Shown in pieces: positions 47,843 to 59,546 of a stretch of DNA of 64,000 nucleotides; the stretch's first letter is position 1, and every line of letters begins with the position of its first letter. Location: positions 28,181,431 through 28,245,430 of the forward strand of contig NC_059372.1 in NCBI RefSeq assembly GCF_019703515.2, read 5' to 3'. This stretch comes from Myxocyprinus asiaticus (lineage: Eukaryota; Chordata; Actinopteri; Cypriniformes; Catostomidae). The notes beneath the pieces were generated by a model. That model was not told where the DNA came from and did not search any database. It saw nothing but the letters and a program-made list of their open reading frames with translations. Both the position numbers and the translations under genes were made by a program.

Positions 47843-48753
47843 ATGGCAGAGGCAAAAAGAATTCGTTCAAAAAACTTTAGTGAGTATGAAAAAATGCTAC
47901 TAAAAGAAATGTTGTTAAACCATCCAGTTATTGAAAGTAAAATCCATACCACTGCTATAGAGCAAAAGAAAAATAGTGGTTGGGCTGCAATTTGCAGTGA
48001 ATTCAATGCAAATGCAAATGTAACCACAAGAACAGTACAACAACTTCAGGTGAGATATCTTCATTATTATGAGTATTGCACATTTCTCCTATTCATATTT
48101 TTGTGACATCACTTATATTGAATGATATCTGCCTTTTATAAACTCTGTGGTAGAACCTTAAACTGGCTTTAAAAAGACAGAATGCAGCAATCAGAAGAGA
48201 GCATTTTACTACTGGTGGTGGACCACCAAAAAAAGACAAGACTGATGAATTGAGTGACTTGCTGTCTGGAATAATAGAGCACCAGCATCCCCTGGATGGT
48301 ATACCAGACATTGACCATTTGGACAGTTCAGATGAAGAACTGAGCACAAATGGTACATATACCAAAGAAAGTAAATTGGTTACTTTCTTTGGTAAATATT
48401 TTTCACTGTCTGTGTCAGTCTTTATTCTTTCATTCTAAGGACCATATGAGTTTATTTGTGCTTCTAACAGTGTTCTTTTTCCAGAGGAAAAGAATCTGAA
48501 CAGGTTGGAAGAGCCAGTGCACAATGAGTGTGTACCCTCCACATCTGCTACAGCATCCCTGAGAAAAGATGCTGCCACCACCTTTCAGCAGAGAATAAAC
48601 AAGATGACCGTGCATGAAAAGTTAGCCAGAGAATTTCATGAGCATAAAATGAAATGTTTGAAGGAAGAACATAAAATGAAAATGAGAATTCTACAGATTG
48701 AACTGGATATGAAGTTGGCAGAGAGAGGTATGATCCAAAAAAAGATACAATAA
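47843..48753 (+). CDS. SANT/Myb-like Harbinger partner protein, three exons, intact
   Basis: Exons 47843-48049, 48154-48352 and 48485-48753 join in phase (207+199+269 nt) to 224 codons plus TAA. Donors are gtgaga and gtacat; acceptors are gtggtag and ttttccag. Residues 1-69: MAEAKRIRSKNFSEYEKMLL, then HTTAIEQKKNSGWAAICSEF, a trihelix SANT/Myb-like DNA-binding domain. Middle: basic GGGPPKKDK and an acidic stretch DIDHLDSSDEELS. C-terminus: KMTVHEKLAREFHEHKMKCL followed by KEEHKMKMRILQIELDMKLA, a charged helix likely to form a coiled coil. By family knowledge such proteins bind element ends and bring the nuclease to the nucleus. Its own nuclease (48986-49995) is broken. It may be simply a young remnant. 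Confidence 0.85.
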
Positions 48754-48985
48754 GGAGACAATTGTGATTACCAGCCATGGTGAACAATATGATATGTAAA
48801 AAATATTTTGTAATTTGGATATTAATGAGTGGGAGCATTTTAATCACCACAAACTTCATTTTAAACCAGCCTTGGTTTAGTCTTATTTAATTTTGCTGCA
48901 CACTATTTGAATTTTGTACAGAACAAACATTATCACAGCAAAAATAAGCCATAATAAATACATTCCATATTGAAATGCATTTCAT

Positions 48986-49995
48986 CTAGTTGATGTGCTG
49001 CAATGTGAATGCAACTCTGTGTGCAAGTCCTCGTTGATCATTGCCTGCCTCGGCCATGGGCACATCTGCTTGATCTTGATCTTCCATTGGAGGATCAGGA
49101 CAGCAATGCTGCTTCAGGTAGTCATGCAGCACAGCTGTAGCAATGATCACCTTGCAGCATCTTGGCTTGAAACTAAGTGTATTGCATAAACACTGGAATA
49201 GATTTTTTCCATACTCCAAACATACGCTCGACCATCCCTCTCCTATGGATATGAGCTCTGTTGTATCTTTGCTGCTCAGCTGTTGTGGGATTTATGAATG
49301 GAGTGAATAAAACTTTACTCTGACCATATCTACTGTCACCAAGTAGTAGTCCATTATGTTGTCCTCTCTGAAACTGAGCACACAATGAAGAGTTGAGGAA
49401 AAATCCTTAAATCGTGAGTTGCACCTTTCCAACGGGCAACAATGTTTGAAAACTCTAAATTAGGAGTGGATACACCCTGAATATTGATGGAAACCAGGTC
49501 TTTCAGTTTCTGTACTCAGTATCAGGAGTTGATGGGAACATGACATCCATCTATACATCGAATCACTCCTGGGAAGTGCCCATTTTCATAGAATTGCACT
49601 TTATAGTTGGCTTGGCCAGCAGCATCAGGAAACTTGATGTAAAGATTCCTCAGTTCACAAATGGCCCTGCAGACTTTGTGAACTATTTTACACACAGTTG
49701 CTTAACTGGCACCACACAAATCACCAGTTTCATAATGAAAGATTCCAGATGCCAAAAACCTCAAAGTGATCAGAACTTGGAGACAATTGGGTAAAGGCCT
49801 CCCACTTTGAGGCAGAGAGGAAAGTCTAGGCTCAAGCAAAGGTATTATCTCCAATGCATTTTCTTTGTTCATATAAAAGTGGTCTCGAAAATCTATTTCA
49901 AAGTAATTTAATGGATTACTCCTATCCACAAGTACTCATCTGGCTGGCCTCTGTAGTGCATGTTGGTCTTCATTTAGATATTCCAAAAAGTCCAT
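48986..49995 (-). pseudogene. HARBI1-like nuclease of Harbinger element 2, decayed
   Basis: The minus strand begins with ATG at 49995 (MDFLEYL-like after shifts) and has YFEIDFRDHFYMNKENALEI and IPLLEPRLSSLPQSGRPLPN in 49929-49702. It then has VCRAICELRNLYIKFPDA, NPTTAEQQRYNRAHIHRRGM and VERMFGVWKK (catalytic Glu region) in 49385-49173. Stops and frameshifts are spread throughout; the GDS.Y Asp region is damaged. Similar to 44602-45552 at every block. Confidence 0.88.
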
Positions 49996-50243
49996 GCTCC
50001 CTCACAAACAGTACTAAGCAGAAGTTAAAACTGCCTCTTTGAAGGATTAATTTAAGCTTCAGTTTAGTCCTAGAGTAGTTCTAATCCCCCATCTTGCTAT
50101 CGGCTTTGTTTAATCCAGAACAGGCTAAATCTATGACTATTTTAAGATAAGTCTGTGCAAGTCGCTTTGAGTTAATACAGCTCAAACAGACATTTTAGTC
50201 AGGGACTAGGCTTAAGTGTTGTCTGTGAAAATGGGCCTTAAGG

Positions 50244-50968
50244 TTTAACACTTAAAAAAAAAAAATTAAAAGTACATCTGACTCAAATACCTGTACTGAA
50301 ACCAATCTTTTCATTTTTCTTTGTCCCGTTCACAAAGGATTACAGGCCTGTACAATGACTTCACGCAGTAAACACTGCAAAATGCATTGCACACATCAAC
50401 TATCAAAAACCTCCTCAAGGAAAACTTTATAAATGATCATTAAAAGTCTGCTAATCAATAACTAACCAAATTAGGTCAGTTCTGAAGTATGTTAAAATCA
50501 GTTAATATGGCAAATATTTTATTAATTTTTTTATAAATGTTAAAAAGGATTTTTACTATAAATTCATTCAAAAATATAAAAGAAAAACATTTACATTCAT
50601 TAACTTACAACACATTTAAAAGGACTGAAATGCTAACAAATAAAATTACATTTAATTCAAATGTTACTGACATACGCAGAATTATTAGCAGAACTTAAAT
50701 TATCCTTAGGTTTTTTGGACTGTTTAAAAAACTGACAACATTCCTCATGAATGTTTAGTTACAAATTAAAGAAAACATAAAGAAAATGTTTCTGATTATT
50801 TTTAAAGTACAAAGCTAACACAGGCTTTAAATACATGAAGTGACATATTTGTATAAATATATGGAAATAGTCAGTACAGTATATGTTGCAAAAGAAACAG
50901 TTACACAAGTGAGTTTGAGGAACCTTTGCCATTTATCAGAGTTTTTGTACATGGTTAATGGTGCATGT
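50244..50968. other. Non-coding
   Basis: AT-rich, no gene recognised. It lies just downstream of the uba3 pseudogene stop. Confidence 0.5.
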
Positions 50969-51057
50969 TTATGATGTAAAGTTTAGCTTGAAGAGGACAG
51001 TCTGAGGTGTGGTGACATCAGTGACAGGTAACTTCTGTCCATCAGCCAATCCCAGCT

Positions 51058-51375
51058 CTGCATCAAATACACACACACACACACACACACAAAAACAGAT
51101 AAAAAATATTGATGACTCATCGTGCACTACACACTATTTTTTACACTATTTTTGTCCAATCAAAAAGTGTCTCCAATGCAACAGACCAGCAAGTAACAAA
51201 TCCATACAAATAGGACAATATTCAGTGTGCACAAAATACATAAATTAAAACTTGACAATATACAGTAAACTAGTCCTCAACTCAAATCTCATGAAATCCA
51301 CATGAATATATAAGGAAACAAAAAGGTGATTTGATAAGAAAAAACAGAGTGAGGAAAAGAGTTGTTTTTCCTGTC
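51058..51375. other. Deleted-exon interval of the uba3 pseudogene
   Basis: Between the last two recognisable exons the family has several exons (adenylation domain end and most of the ubiquitin-fold domain). Here there is only about 320 bp of AT-rich sequence with a (CA)n run at 51070-51090 and no match. Confidence 0.7.
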
Positions 51376-51791
51376 TGTAGCAATGACTGCATTTGTGGAT
51401 GCAACAGCAGAAATGATTAGTTTAACCACACCTGAAAGAAATAAAAAAATTTTAAAAAAAACAACAACAACATGAACATCTTAGAAAATGGTCTATAAAA
51501 AGCTCTTATGATACAGCAGGCTGACTGTGTGGATTTACCCTGAGTGAGTCTGTAGGTGACACCAGTGATATTAAACTCAGCAGCTCTCTCTACAGACTTC
51601 TGGAACACCCACTGAATATGCTCTGGGTTATCACCTTCCAGAGCAACAGCATCTGAAAATACACGAGCAAAGACTGCAGTATGTACGTCAATATTTATTA
51701 CATACTTTGTCACAAAAGTACACACTTTAATCAGATACATAAAGTCCATGCAAAGTACAGAAACCCAGAGAGATGACTGTGGTGACTTATA

Positions 51792-52346
51792 GGCCCCATT
51801 TACACCTGGTATTAAGATGTATAAGTGCGAAAAAAACAACGCGCTTTTTCTCCCAGATGCGGTTGAAATTTAATCTAAGCACAAACGCAACATGTCAAGC
51901 AGAATTATCCGTTATTTTAGTGGATTACCTGTGTTAAAAGAAGTTCAGGTGTTCGTGCTTGTCATCTGTATTGATATCAGACTCACTAAAGAAGATCCGT
52001 GAAGCTCTCGTGATTGTGCACGTATCCACTTTCTTATATTTTCCGATCAAACGGTTATTTCCTTTTAAAGCCTCTAGTAATGGCAAAGTTTAAACTTTTG
52101 TTTTAGCGCAGTAGTTGATTGACAGGTGAGGGGCGGTGCTTAACTGCTGCTGGGATGCATACAGGACGGATTAGCATTTACACCTCAAATGCGATCTGGT
52201 CACATGCTTTTTTGAACATATTCGTATGTGGTTTCTGTGATCTGATCACAAAGCGTTTCAGACCCCGTTTAGACCTGTATTTAGGGCTGACCACATGTGA
52301 TCGGATCACCTAAAACACATCTTAATACCAGGTAGAAATGGGGTCA
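51792..52346. mobile_element. MITE in a uba3 intron
   Basis: Starts ggccccatttacacctggta then ttaagatgt, and ends cttaataccaggtagaaatg then gggtc: inverted repeats of about 28 bp. It is the full-length counterpart of the split copy at 2646-4537. Confidence 0.88.
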
Positions 52347-54377
52347 TAGTTGTCGAATGAAGACAAGTTGATTAAAACAAAGAGCTTGCTCACCTCCAGA
52401 CGGTTTCTCTTTGGGCCACAGCAGCACTCTCACATACTCTATGCAGTGCTCTGGTAGTCGTGGCATTGAGGCAATAGTGCACATTGGGAAATTAATCTGA
52501 AGGAATCATGGACAAAAACCGATAGTCAATTAATCACAACACTTTACAAGTGTTTTAGACAGTACAGGCATGTACAAGTGTATGGTCAAAATTTATAGTG
52601 AAAAATGTAATAATAGCTGTTCATTTAGTGCTTTGAATCCATTTGCACTTAAATTTAAAGACATTTAGCAAACTCTCCTATCCAGAGTGATTTACAAAAA
52701 GCACGTTTGTTAACTACTTCCACCAATATCGTGTCTGCATGTGCAATATTTGTTGTAAAATGATGTAGTCCATTATCTGATTTTTTAACAAACTTTAAAA
52801 TTCCTGTAATAATAATTACAGCATAGAAAGTTAATAATCACTATGAGGGAGAGGCTACATTACTTGAGGGGGATAAAGCTCCAGTGTGCAGTCTATATAT
52901 GCCGTAATTCCTGGCAGAATGACCCTTCCATTTGAAGCCCTCTGTCCTTCCATTTATCAGAGGAATGATAGAGCTGGGGTCCAAAACTCCATCTTCATAA
53001 CAAAGCAGGGACAACTGAAGAGAGACCACACCAACGGCAGTTACACAAAAACACATCTGTCAAATCTTATACATCCAGGCTAGGCTCCATCAATAGTAAA
53101 ATGAGAATCCAATCCATCTGTATAATATGGACTTTTCATGAGTTATTTTAAAAGAGTAAAATAACTTAACATATATTAACAGCACACATTTGTTCACTGG
53201 CTTTTGATGTAATCTAAGTCACTTTTCACGGTTCAGTAGGTATTAGTCAGGTCTGAATCCAGAGAAAATCAGATTTTTAGAATTCAGTGACAATGAGACA
53301 CATTTGTCATATATGATAAATCAGCACTGACCAGCATCCCATTGATCCAGCACCTGGCAATGACAGATTCCAGCCCACACACAATGATATGAAACTCTAC
53401 AGGACAAAACAGAAACATCAGTAAGATACTCTATACATACTTCATATTGACAGTTTACAATATATAAATAAAATTGCACTCACGTGCAATTTATAAGATC
53501 CGGTACAACGTTGCATCCAGGAACACGGTGGTTTATAAACTCAGCTGCCACATCTGCTTTAGGATGTCCAACATCTTTGGGCCTTTAAAAATATACATAA
53601 ACAAAACAAACTGGAAAATAATGTTACAAGCAACAAATTTGTGTTTCAAAATGTAAACATTCTTACCTAAAGAGAAACTGTCTGTTGAGATTGGACACAT
53701 CAATGATATCCATATCCACAACATGAACATGACGAAACCCTGACAGAGTCTAAAAAGAGTCAAGTATGATCAGACACAATTATGTTTGAAAAGTAAAACT
53801 AATGAAAGAATGGTTTGGAGTTAAAAATACAGATATGACATATTATACAGTAGTAGACATGAGCATATAATGGAGATATTAATAGGTTCTTCAGTAGTTC
53901 ACAGCCAAGACCCCTGCTCCGATGACCAGGATTTTGCATGTTTCTAACAGAAACTGGAGTGTCTTTAAAAAAAGAAAGGAAAAAAATAAAATATTAAACA
54001 ACTAAAAGAGGGGATAATATAGTAAAAAATTAAGCTCAAAGTCTAAAATGTTTGTTCCCTCACCTCCTCACTAGGCTCGAAGTCTGAGTGCGTGAAGGAG
54101 CCAGATCTCTCTAGAAACTTCTGCACGTGATTCCAGCGGCCATCTCAGTCACCACTGTCACTTCAACTGCCATGCTAGCAAAACAACCTATTACTTAATA
54201 GACATCTGCTGACCATCTTAATGCAAAACAATAGTGTAACCTACAATAAATAACCCAAACTGAAAAAAGGGAACATGAAGCAAATGGATTTCTGACTAAG
54301 ATTGAGACAGAAAATATTTCAACTTTATTTCAGATAATAAGTGCACTCGATGATCTGACCCACATTATGTGAGCGCC

Positions 54378-55491
54378 TTAAAGGAATATTCCGGGTTTAA
54401 TACAAGTTAAGCTCAATCGAAAGCATTTGTGGCACAATACTGATTGCCATGATAATTAATTTCAACTTTAAAAAAAAAAAAAAAGGGCAAAAATCTGGGT
54501 TCCAGTGAGGCACTTACAATGGAAGTGAATGGGGCCAATCCATAAACATTAAAATACTCACTATTTCAAAAGTGAAGCCAAAAGACCTAAACAATATGTG
54601 TGTTAACATGATTTTAGTGTGATAAAATCACTTATTACACAGCTCTCTGGAATACTCGATTCTGATTGGTCTATGGCGCCATCTAGCGGTCTGTTATTGC
54701 TCTGTAACAACCGCACATCCACATATCAGACCGCTCATCCGGGTACTGCGAGTACGAACCGTCTCTCCTGCTTCTTAGTTCACTGTACGATCTCAACAAG
54801 TAAGCTAATAATTTCAACTTAAATCAATGTTTCATGTACAGTATATTTATTTATTTATTTGGCAAGTAGTCTTGTAATAGGCTGAATAATGAGCAGTCAG
54901 AGGTTGATTTCAGCTGTTCAGCGATTTCTTTCTTCTCAAGTTACATAATTCAGTGCAGTTCAATGTTATATGTCCATGTATTTCTCTATTTTATTGGCAG
55001 CCGTGTAATAAGCGATAATGTACAGTAAGCCGGTTGTTATCACAAAATGAACGCTTTCAGGGTGATCAGGACCCCTCCGCTTCTGATCACCCTGTCGGGG
55101 TGTGTTGTGCGATAACAACTGGCTGACTGTACATTATCCCTTACTTACTAACATTTTCTGTGTAAAGTTATATCTAATTTTAAAACTTTGTTGCCATGAC
55201 AACATAACGCATTTAACACTAAAACGACTGTGAAAACAACGATTTAAACAACTTTAAAGCTCAAATAACACGTGAATTTTAACCGAAGAATTAATGTAAG
55301 TGCTTTAATTAAATTATTATCTTCACATTTCTCTGTTTAAACTCTCCAGAGTTTTCCCCATTCACTTCTTATCACTTGTAAGTGCCTCACTGTAACCTCG
55401 AAGTCAAAATAAATTTTCGTGGTAATCAATATTATGACACAAATGCTGTCGACTGAGCTTAACTTGTATTGAACACGTAATATTTCTTTAA
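54378..55491. mobile_element. TTAA-ended MITE with an inner insertion
   Basis: Left arm ttaaaggaatattccgggtt, caagttaagctcaatcgaaa and gtgaggcacttac; right arm gtaagtgcctcact, tcgactgagcttaacttgta and gtaatatttctttaa. The centre carries unrelated sequence, including a hairpin at about 55015-55140. Confidence 0.8.
55015..55140. repeat. Hairpin-forming inverted repeat
   Basis: aatgtacagtaagccggttg then ttatc on the left pairs with gataacaactggctgactgt then acatt on the right. The inner arms agggtgatcag and ctgatcaccct also pair, giving a long imperfect stem with a short loop. Confidence 0.8.
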
Positions 55492-56118
55492 AGGTGCAGT
55501 ACGTAAGATTCAGAAACACTTGTTATTAATGACACCTGTGGCCATTAAGTGAACTGCAGCCTGTTGCTCGTGCTCACGCACACGCTCCATAGAGACTGAA
55601 CGTGATTCACCGGCATCATGCTGACAGATGAGGTAGCATAATTAAAATTACACAGTTATGATTGTTTTACTACAAACTTTGAGACTGTATATTATATACT
55701 CTCCAGTGCTGGAACAGGGCTAAAACAAAGTGTGGATTTAGGTCTGACTATGCGAGACTGTAGTTTGAAGTAATCACTTTTCTTTGCATGATATGTTGAC
55801 TGCATTTATACGATAGTCTGTGTCGGCGTTAGCTAGCTAGCCAGCTTTATCAATAGCTGTTAGCTAAATTTAGTGGATGATGACAGTAGTTGTTTATAAA
55901 ATAGACTGTACATTATAAATATGTTGACACAATTCAGTATTGATGTGATTCCATCACAACTGTCATTTTGAGATATCGATGCGCTGTTGTTTTATAATAG
56001 ATTGTATATATTTTCTGTATAACCAAGTTACGTTGCACTAATGACTGGAGCTTTCTGCATTATCTTGAACATTGTCTAGCATTCACTGTCCAATAAGAAG
56101 AACGCCAATTCAGGGTCG
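55488..56118. mobile_element. Truncated inverted copy of the 42346-43471 element
   Basis: Starts ttaaaggtgcagtacgtaag. It matches the reverse complement of 42727-43471, for example gcattatcttgaacattgtc and gttagctagctagccagctt. It stops at gaacgccaattcaggg, so the other half is missing. Confidence 0.85.
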
Positions 56119-56447
56119 GTTTTGATCCCCAAAACCGAACGAGCGAGGTGAAGTTAGTTTTGTTTTTGATATTCAAGACACATTCAGCGATAAACGGCGA
56201 TAACTCTTAAACGGCTTAGAAAATATTTTCCAAACTAGTATTACTGTAAAACATGGAAATGTAATAATATTCTTCAAGCTTTTTTCATTATTTTCACTCG
56301 ATATTATGAGCATTTGTCTGCAAAAGCCCTCGCAATGTGAGTTACCCCGGAAAGAGGTTCGCAGCGGCAAGTAAGGGACCGTGGAGCAAGTGCAATTCTT
56401 TTTTCTTTCCTTTTTTTTTCTTTTTCTTTTTTTTTATAGCTTCGTGT

Positions 56448-56677
56448 GTGAACTGCATGTCCAATATAAACCTTCTTTTTGTAATAGCTTTTTTGTTGAA
56501 GGACATAGAGACACGAAACTAACGTCATTCAATAGAGTAGGACAGTGCGCAACTTTCACAACCTTTCGTTTTACCCCTAGTAGTTGAACAGGGAACTGCA
56601 CGCCCAAAATTAACTTTCTTTTTGTAATAGCTTTTTTGTTGAAAAACATAGAGGCACGAAACCAATGTCAGTCAATC
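56448..56677. repeat. ~80-bp direct repeat
   Basis: 56448-56531 and 56595-56677 are near-identical (ctttttgtaatagctttttt, then gttgaa and cacgaaac), spaced 147 bp apart. A T-rich run precedes the first copy. Confidence 0.8.
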
Positions 56678-56790
56678 TATCTGTCTGTCTGTCTATCTAC
56701 CTATCTGTCTATCTAATCTACCTACATGTCTGTCTGTCTGTCTGTATGTCTGTCTATTGTTCGGTCGTATCTATCTATCTGTCAGTTATA
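56678..56790. repeat. (TCTG/TCTA)n microsatellite
   Basis: Interspersed tctg and tcta units. Confidence 0.9.
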
Positions 56791-57837
56791 TATTTTTTTA
56801 TTATTCCAATATTTGTGATAATGAAACAGCAACACACAACTGACTGTGATAAATGATCTACTTACTGTATTCAGCCCCAAAGATCATTGCTCCATTTGTG
56901 GTCAAGAATGTCCTGATGGTTGGTCCAAACACATGTGTTAGTGTCCTGTTCTAAGAAATTAGCTCAAATGGACTATACTGTTATACATTGATTTCCTGTG
57001 TGGTCATTAGTTAAACTTCATGTTACAATTTTGGGTAAATATGATGTAGGAACAGTTAGTAATGGTGTAACTATTATGACCAAAATGTGTTTAATATTAG
57101 TAAACTTTAAAGTAGCTGTAAAGTCATTAAAATATATATGTTCTACTAGTGATTTAAAGTAAAAGGATTATCTATAGCCAATTGTAGCAATACATGATAT
57201 GCCCTGTGACATACACACTGTAATTCACACAACGTTGTGATCATATTATAGTTGTTACCACACACCTGCATACAAATACTGATGTTAAAGAACAGTAATG
57301 CCTGTGTAGGTATCAAGTAATAACATAGAAATCAAGCATTATTCATTGGACTACACTGAATCTTCATCGGTAATAGACAACTACTGTGTTACAACACATA
57401 AAGTTATTGTAAAATGTAATACCTATAAACTGTTATTTCAATCGATTAGCAATGTGTCCAGTAACACAACCATCTCTACAATTCTTGAAGGTATAGTTTC
57501 AGTAACGACTGCTCCTGTAGCATTTTCGTTACATATAAGTGTTGCAGCATGGGTTAAATGGTATTGACAATTTCCCACAATTACTAGAATTTATACACAT
57601 GATGTATTGTGTAGAACCTTCTTTCTGACGCTAATTGGTGTGACTATAAATAAACTTTAGTAATGTTGTAGTTATTCAACATACAATATGCCGCAGGCTG
57701 GTCAGCAACAGCCCATAGCATACCTCAGATCACCAACAAACTTTGTTGTCCAGTACAGATGCTAGTGTGTCAGGGGACATGCTGTATCCCAAAAGATTAT
57801 GAAGCTAGCAACATGTCATTCAAAAAAGACTGTGCCA
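56791..57837. other. Non-coding, no gene recognised
   Basis: Near 56875-56945 one frame has a short CSICGQECPDGWSKHMC stretch followed by a stop, which looks zinc-knuckle-like but has no supporting context. Nothing else is seen. Confidence 0.4.
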
Positions 57838-58200
57838 AAGTCAGTGGATATAAAAAGTCTACACACCCCTGTTAAAACAGCAGGTTTTTGTGATGTAAAA
57901 AATTAAATAAAGATAAATCATATCAGAAGTTTTGCATCTTTAATGTAAAAATTACAACCTATGCAATGCAACTGAAAACCAAAGTGACACATTTCAGAGA
58001 AAACAAAAATAAAAAACTTAGAATAACCTAACTGCATAAGTGTGCACATCCCTGAACTAATACGTAGTTGAAGCACCATTTGATTTTATTACAGCACTCA
58101 GTCTGTTTGGATAAGAGTCTATTAGCTTGACACATCCTGACGTGGGAATATTTCCCCACTCTTCTTTGCAAAAATGTTCCAGAAAGCAACAGTGTATTGA
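57838..58200. mobile_element. Dispersed DNA-element fragment
   Basis: gtggatataaaaagtctaca, then agcaccatttgattttatta and ccccactcttctttgcaaaa, is wording typical of a widespread fish DNA transposon end of Tc1/mariner-like type. It is truncated on the right. Confidence 0.5.
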
Positions 58201-59546
58201 GAAACAAATTAGAAAGAAATTGCTTATATTTCATATTTTACAGCAGTTATGGATGTCACAATATTACAGTTAAACATTTTTTAATGTGCAAAGTATTGAA
58301 AATGAAAATGAGTAAAAATAATTAACTTTTAAAATTATTTTCACACAATAAAAACATTATAACATATTAACTCACATATTTTCTACAGCACAATACACTT
58401 CCAACAACCAGTAGTGTATTAATAAATGAAAAGATGGGTAAAATTTTCAGTTATTTATTATTTTAAGCAGGCTATAACAGTCACTGCTACCAAAAACAAT
58501 CAATCTTCAGCTGAGTGAAAAGACAAAAACAGCGGTCACAACCAGCACCAACATCTTTAAGTCTACGAGTGTCTCAAAGTGCAATCAAAAGTCATACACA
58601 CACTCGCAGTCTTCACGTCTACTTGCACACTAGTGGCCAAACACCAGAAATACGTAAGTGGGTGAATAAGCAAGACCAAAACCGCAAGTGGGGGTATTGG
58701 GACAGGGCCTCTCTCTCGTCTTTATCCCCCTCTGATTCAGGGCCGGGTGTGTGTCCTCACGGCCCTGCCCCACCATCCTCCTTGTCACAATGATTTTTAA
58801 AAGAAGTATGAATTTGATTGACTGGGATACATTGGGAGTATCCTCCCAAAAGAGGAAGATTACCACAGGAGAAGCAATTTTACACTGCCTCAGTATAGTT
58901 TGGCCCTGTTCCTATAAAGTGGTATTCTTATCTGTGAGTAGATATTTTTGTACCCTGACCCCTCTGACAAGCACTACTTTTACTGAACCTATTTTCAGCA
59001 CTGTGCAACTGGTCTGGTGTTTGACCCAGACTGTGCATAAACACTAGTGCTGTGCTAACAAACATGACAACCTGCAGGAAAGTCAGGGTTTCTAAACACC
59101 TTTTAAACACCTGTTGCTTCCTAAAAATGCAACATAACACAGTTCTCAGCAATCAGATTTTTTCCATAGATCTACATTTTTTTTTTTTTTTTAGCTTTTA
59201 AGGAGATTTTTTTTTTCTGGATGGTTACTCCACATGGCATTTTTTACTTTAAGCCCAAGAAAACATTTAAAAATGACTTTGAATTCATAAATTGAAAACA
59301 TGTTCATCATAGAAGATGTGTATTCAAGTAATTGTCTTATGTGAATTGCATTTATGTATTATTGAATAAGTCTGGACAAAATTAGTGTCACGTCATTGAC
59401 CAATTTGTTAACTTAAAATAAAATTGCTATATTGCAGTACTGCATTGTAATGTGTGCTGTGAATTTTGTGTGTGCACCAGGGATTGCACTGTTGTTCCAC
59501 CTGGAACCAACTACATTGATTGTCAGCACCTCTCTTGACTGTCTAC
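58201..59546. other. Non-coding; possible LTR scrap
   Basis: 58690-58790 (ggcctctctctcgtctttat, cctcacggccctgccccacc) is GC-rich and resembles retroelement LTR sequence, but I see no boundary. The rest is AT-rich. Confidence 0.4.

Larger units (their letters stand above)
47590..50243. mobile_element. PIF/Harbinger element 2 (two genes), inverted relative to element 1
   Basis: Left end gttctgtttcacagacaggg and right end (reverse complement) ggcccattttcacagacaac, then ttaagcctag, are inverted repeats. The motif ttaagcctagtcc is also at the left end of element 1. It holds an intact SANT/Myb-like gene on the plus strand and a broken HARBI1-type gene on the minus strand, again converging. Confidence 0.78.
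50969..54174 (-). pseudogene. uba3: uba3 (NEDD8-activating E1 catalytic subunit), unprocessed pseudogene
   Basis: Ten exons on the minus strand, from 54174 down: 54064-54174, ~53890-53962, 53667-53749, 53484-53582, 53332-53396, 52864-53014, 52394-52496, 51539-51652, ~51380-51431 and 50969-51057 (stop). They read, in order, [112 protein letters not shown] (catalytic Cys); [53 protein letters not shown]3 with NAE1 adenylates NEDD8 and passes it to the E2 UBE2M. Lesions: stop TGA 54145-54147, where the family has Trp; a 1-base loss in the GxGGxG nucleotide loop; a frameshift near 52925; a Zn-site Cys changed to Tyr. One central exon and the exons between IIS... and TDV... are missing. Introns are retained, so it is a duplicate, not a retrocopy. 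Confidence 0.95.

Noticed and set aside
56875..56945. Possible zinc knuckle CSICGQECPDGWSKHMC
   Set aside because: A lone 20-codon stretch with a stop directly after it and no neighbouring retroelement or gene sequence.
57346..57567. 73-codon open frame
   Set aside because: No motif, biased only by AT content, no splice or conservation signal.
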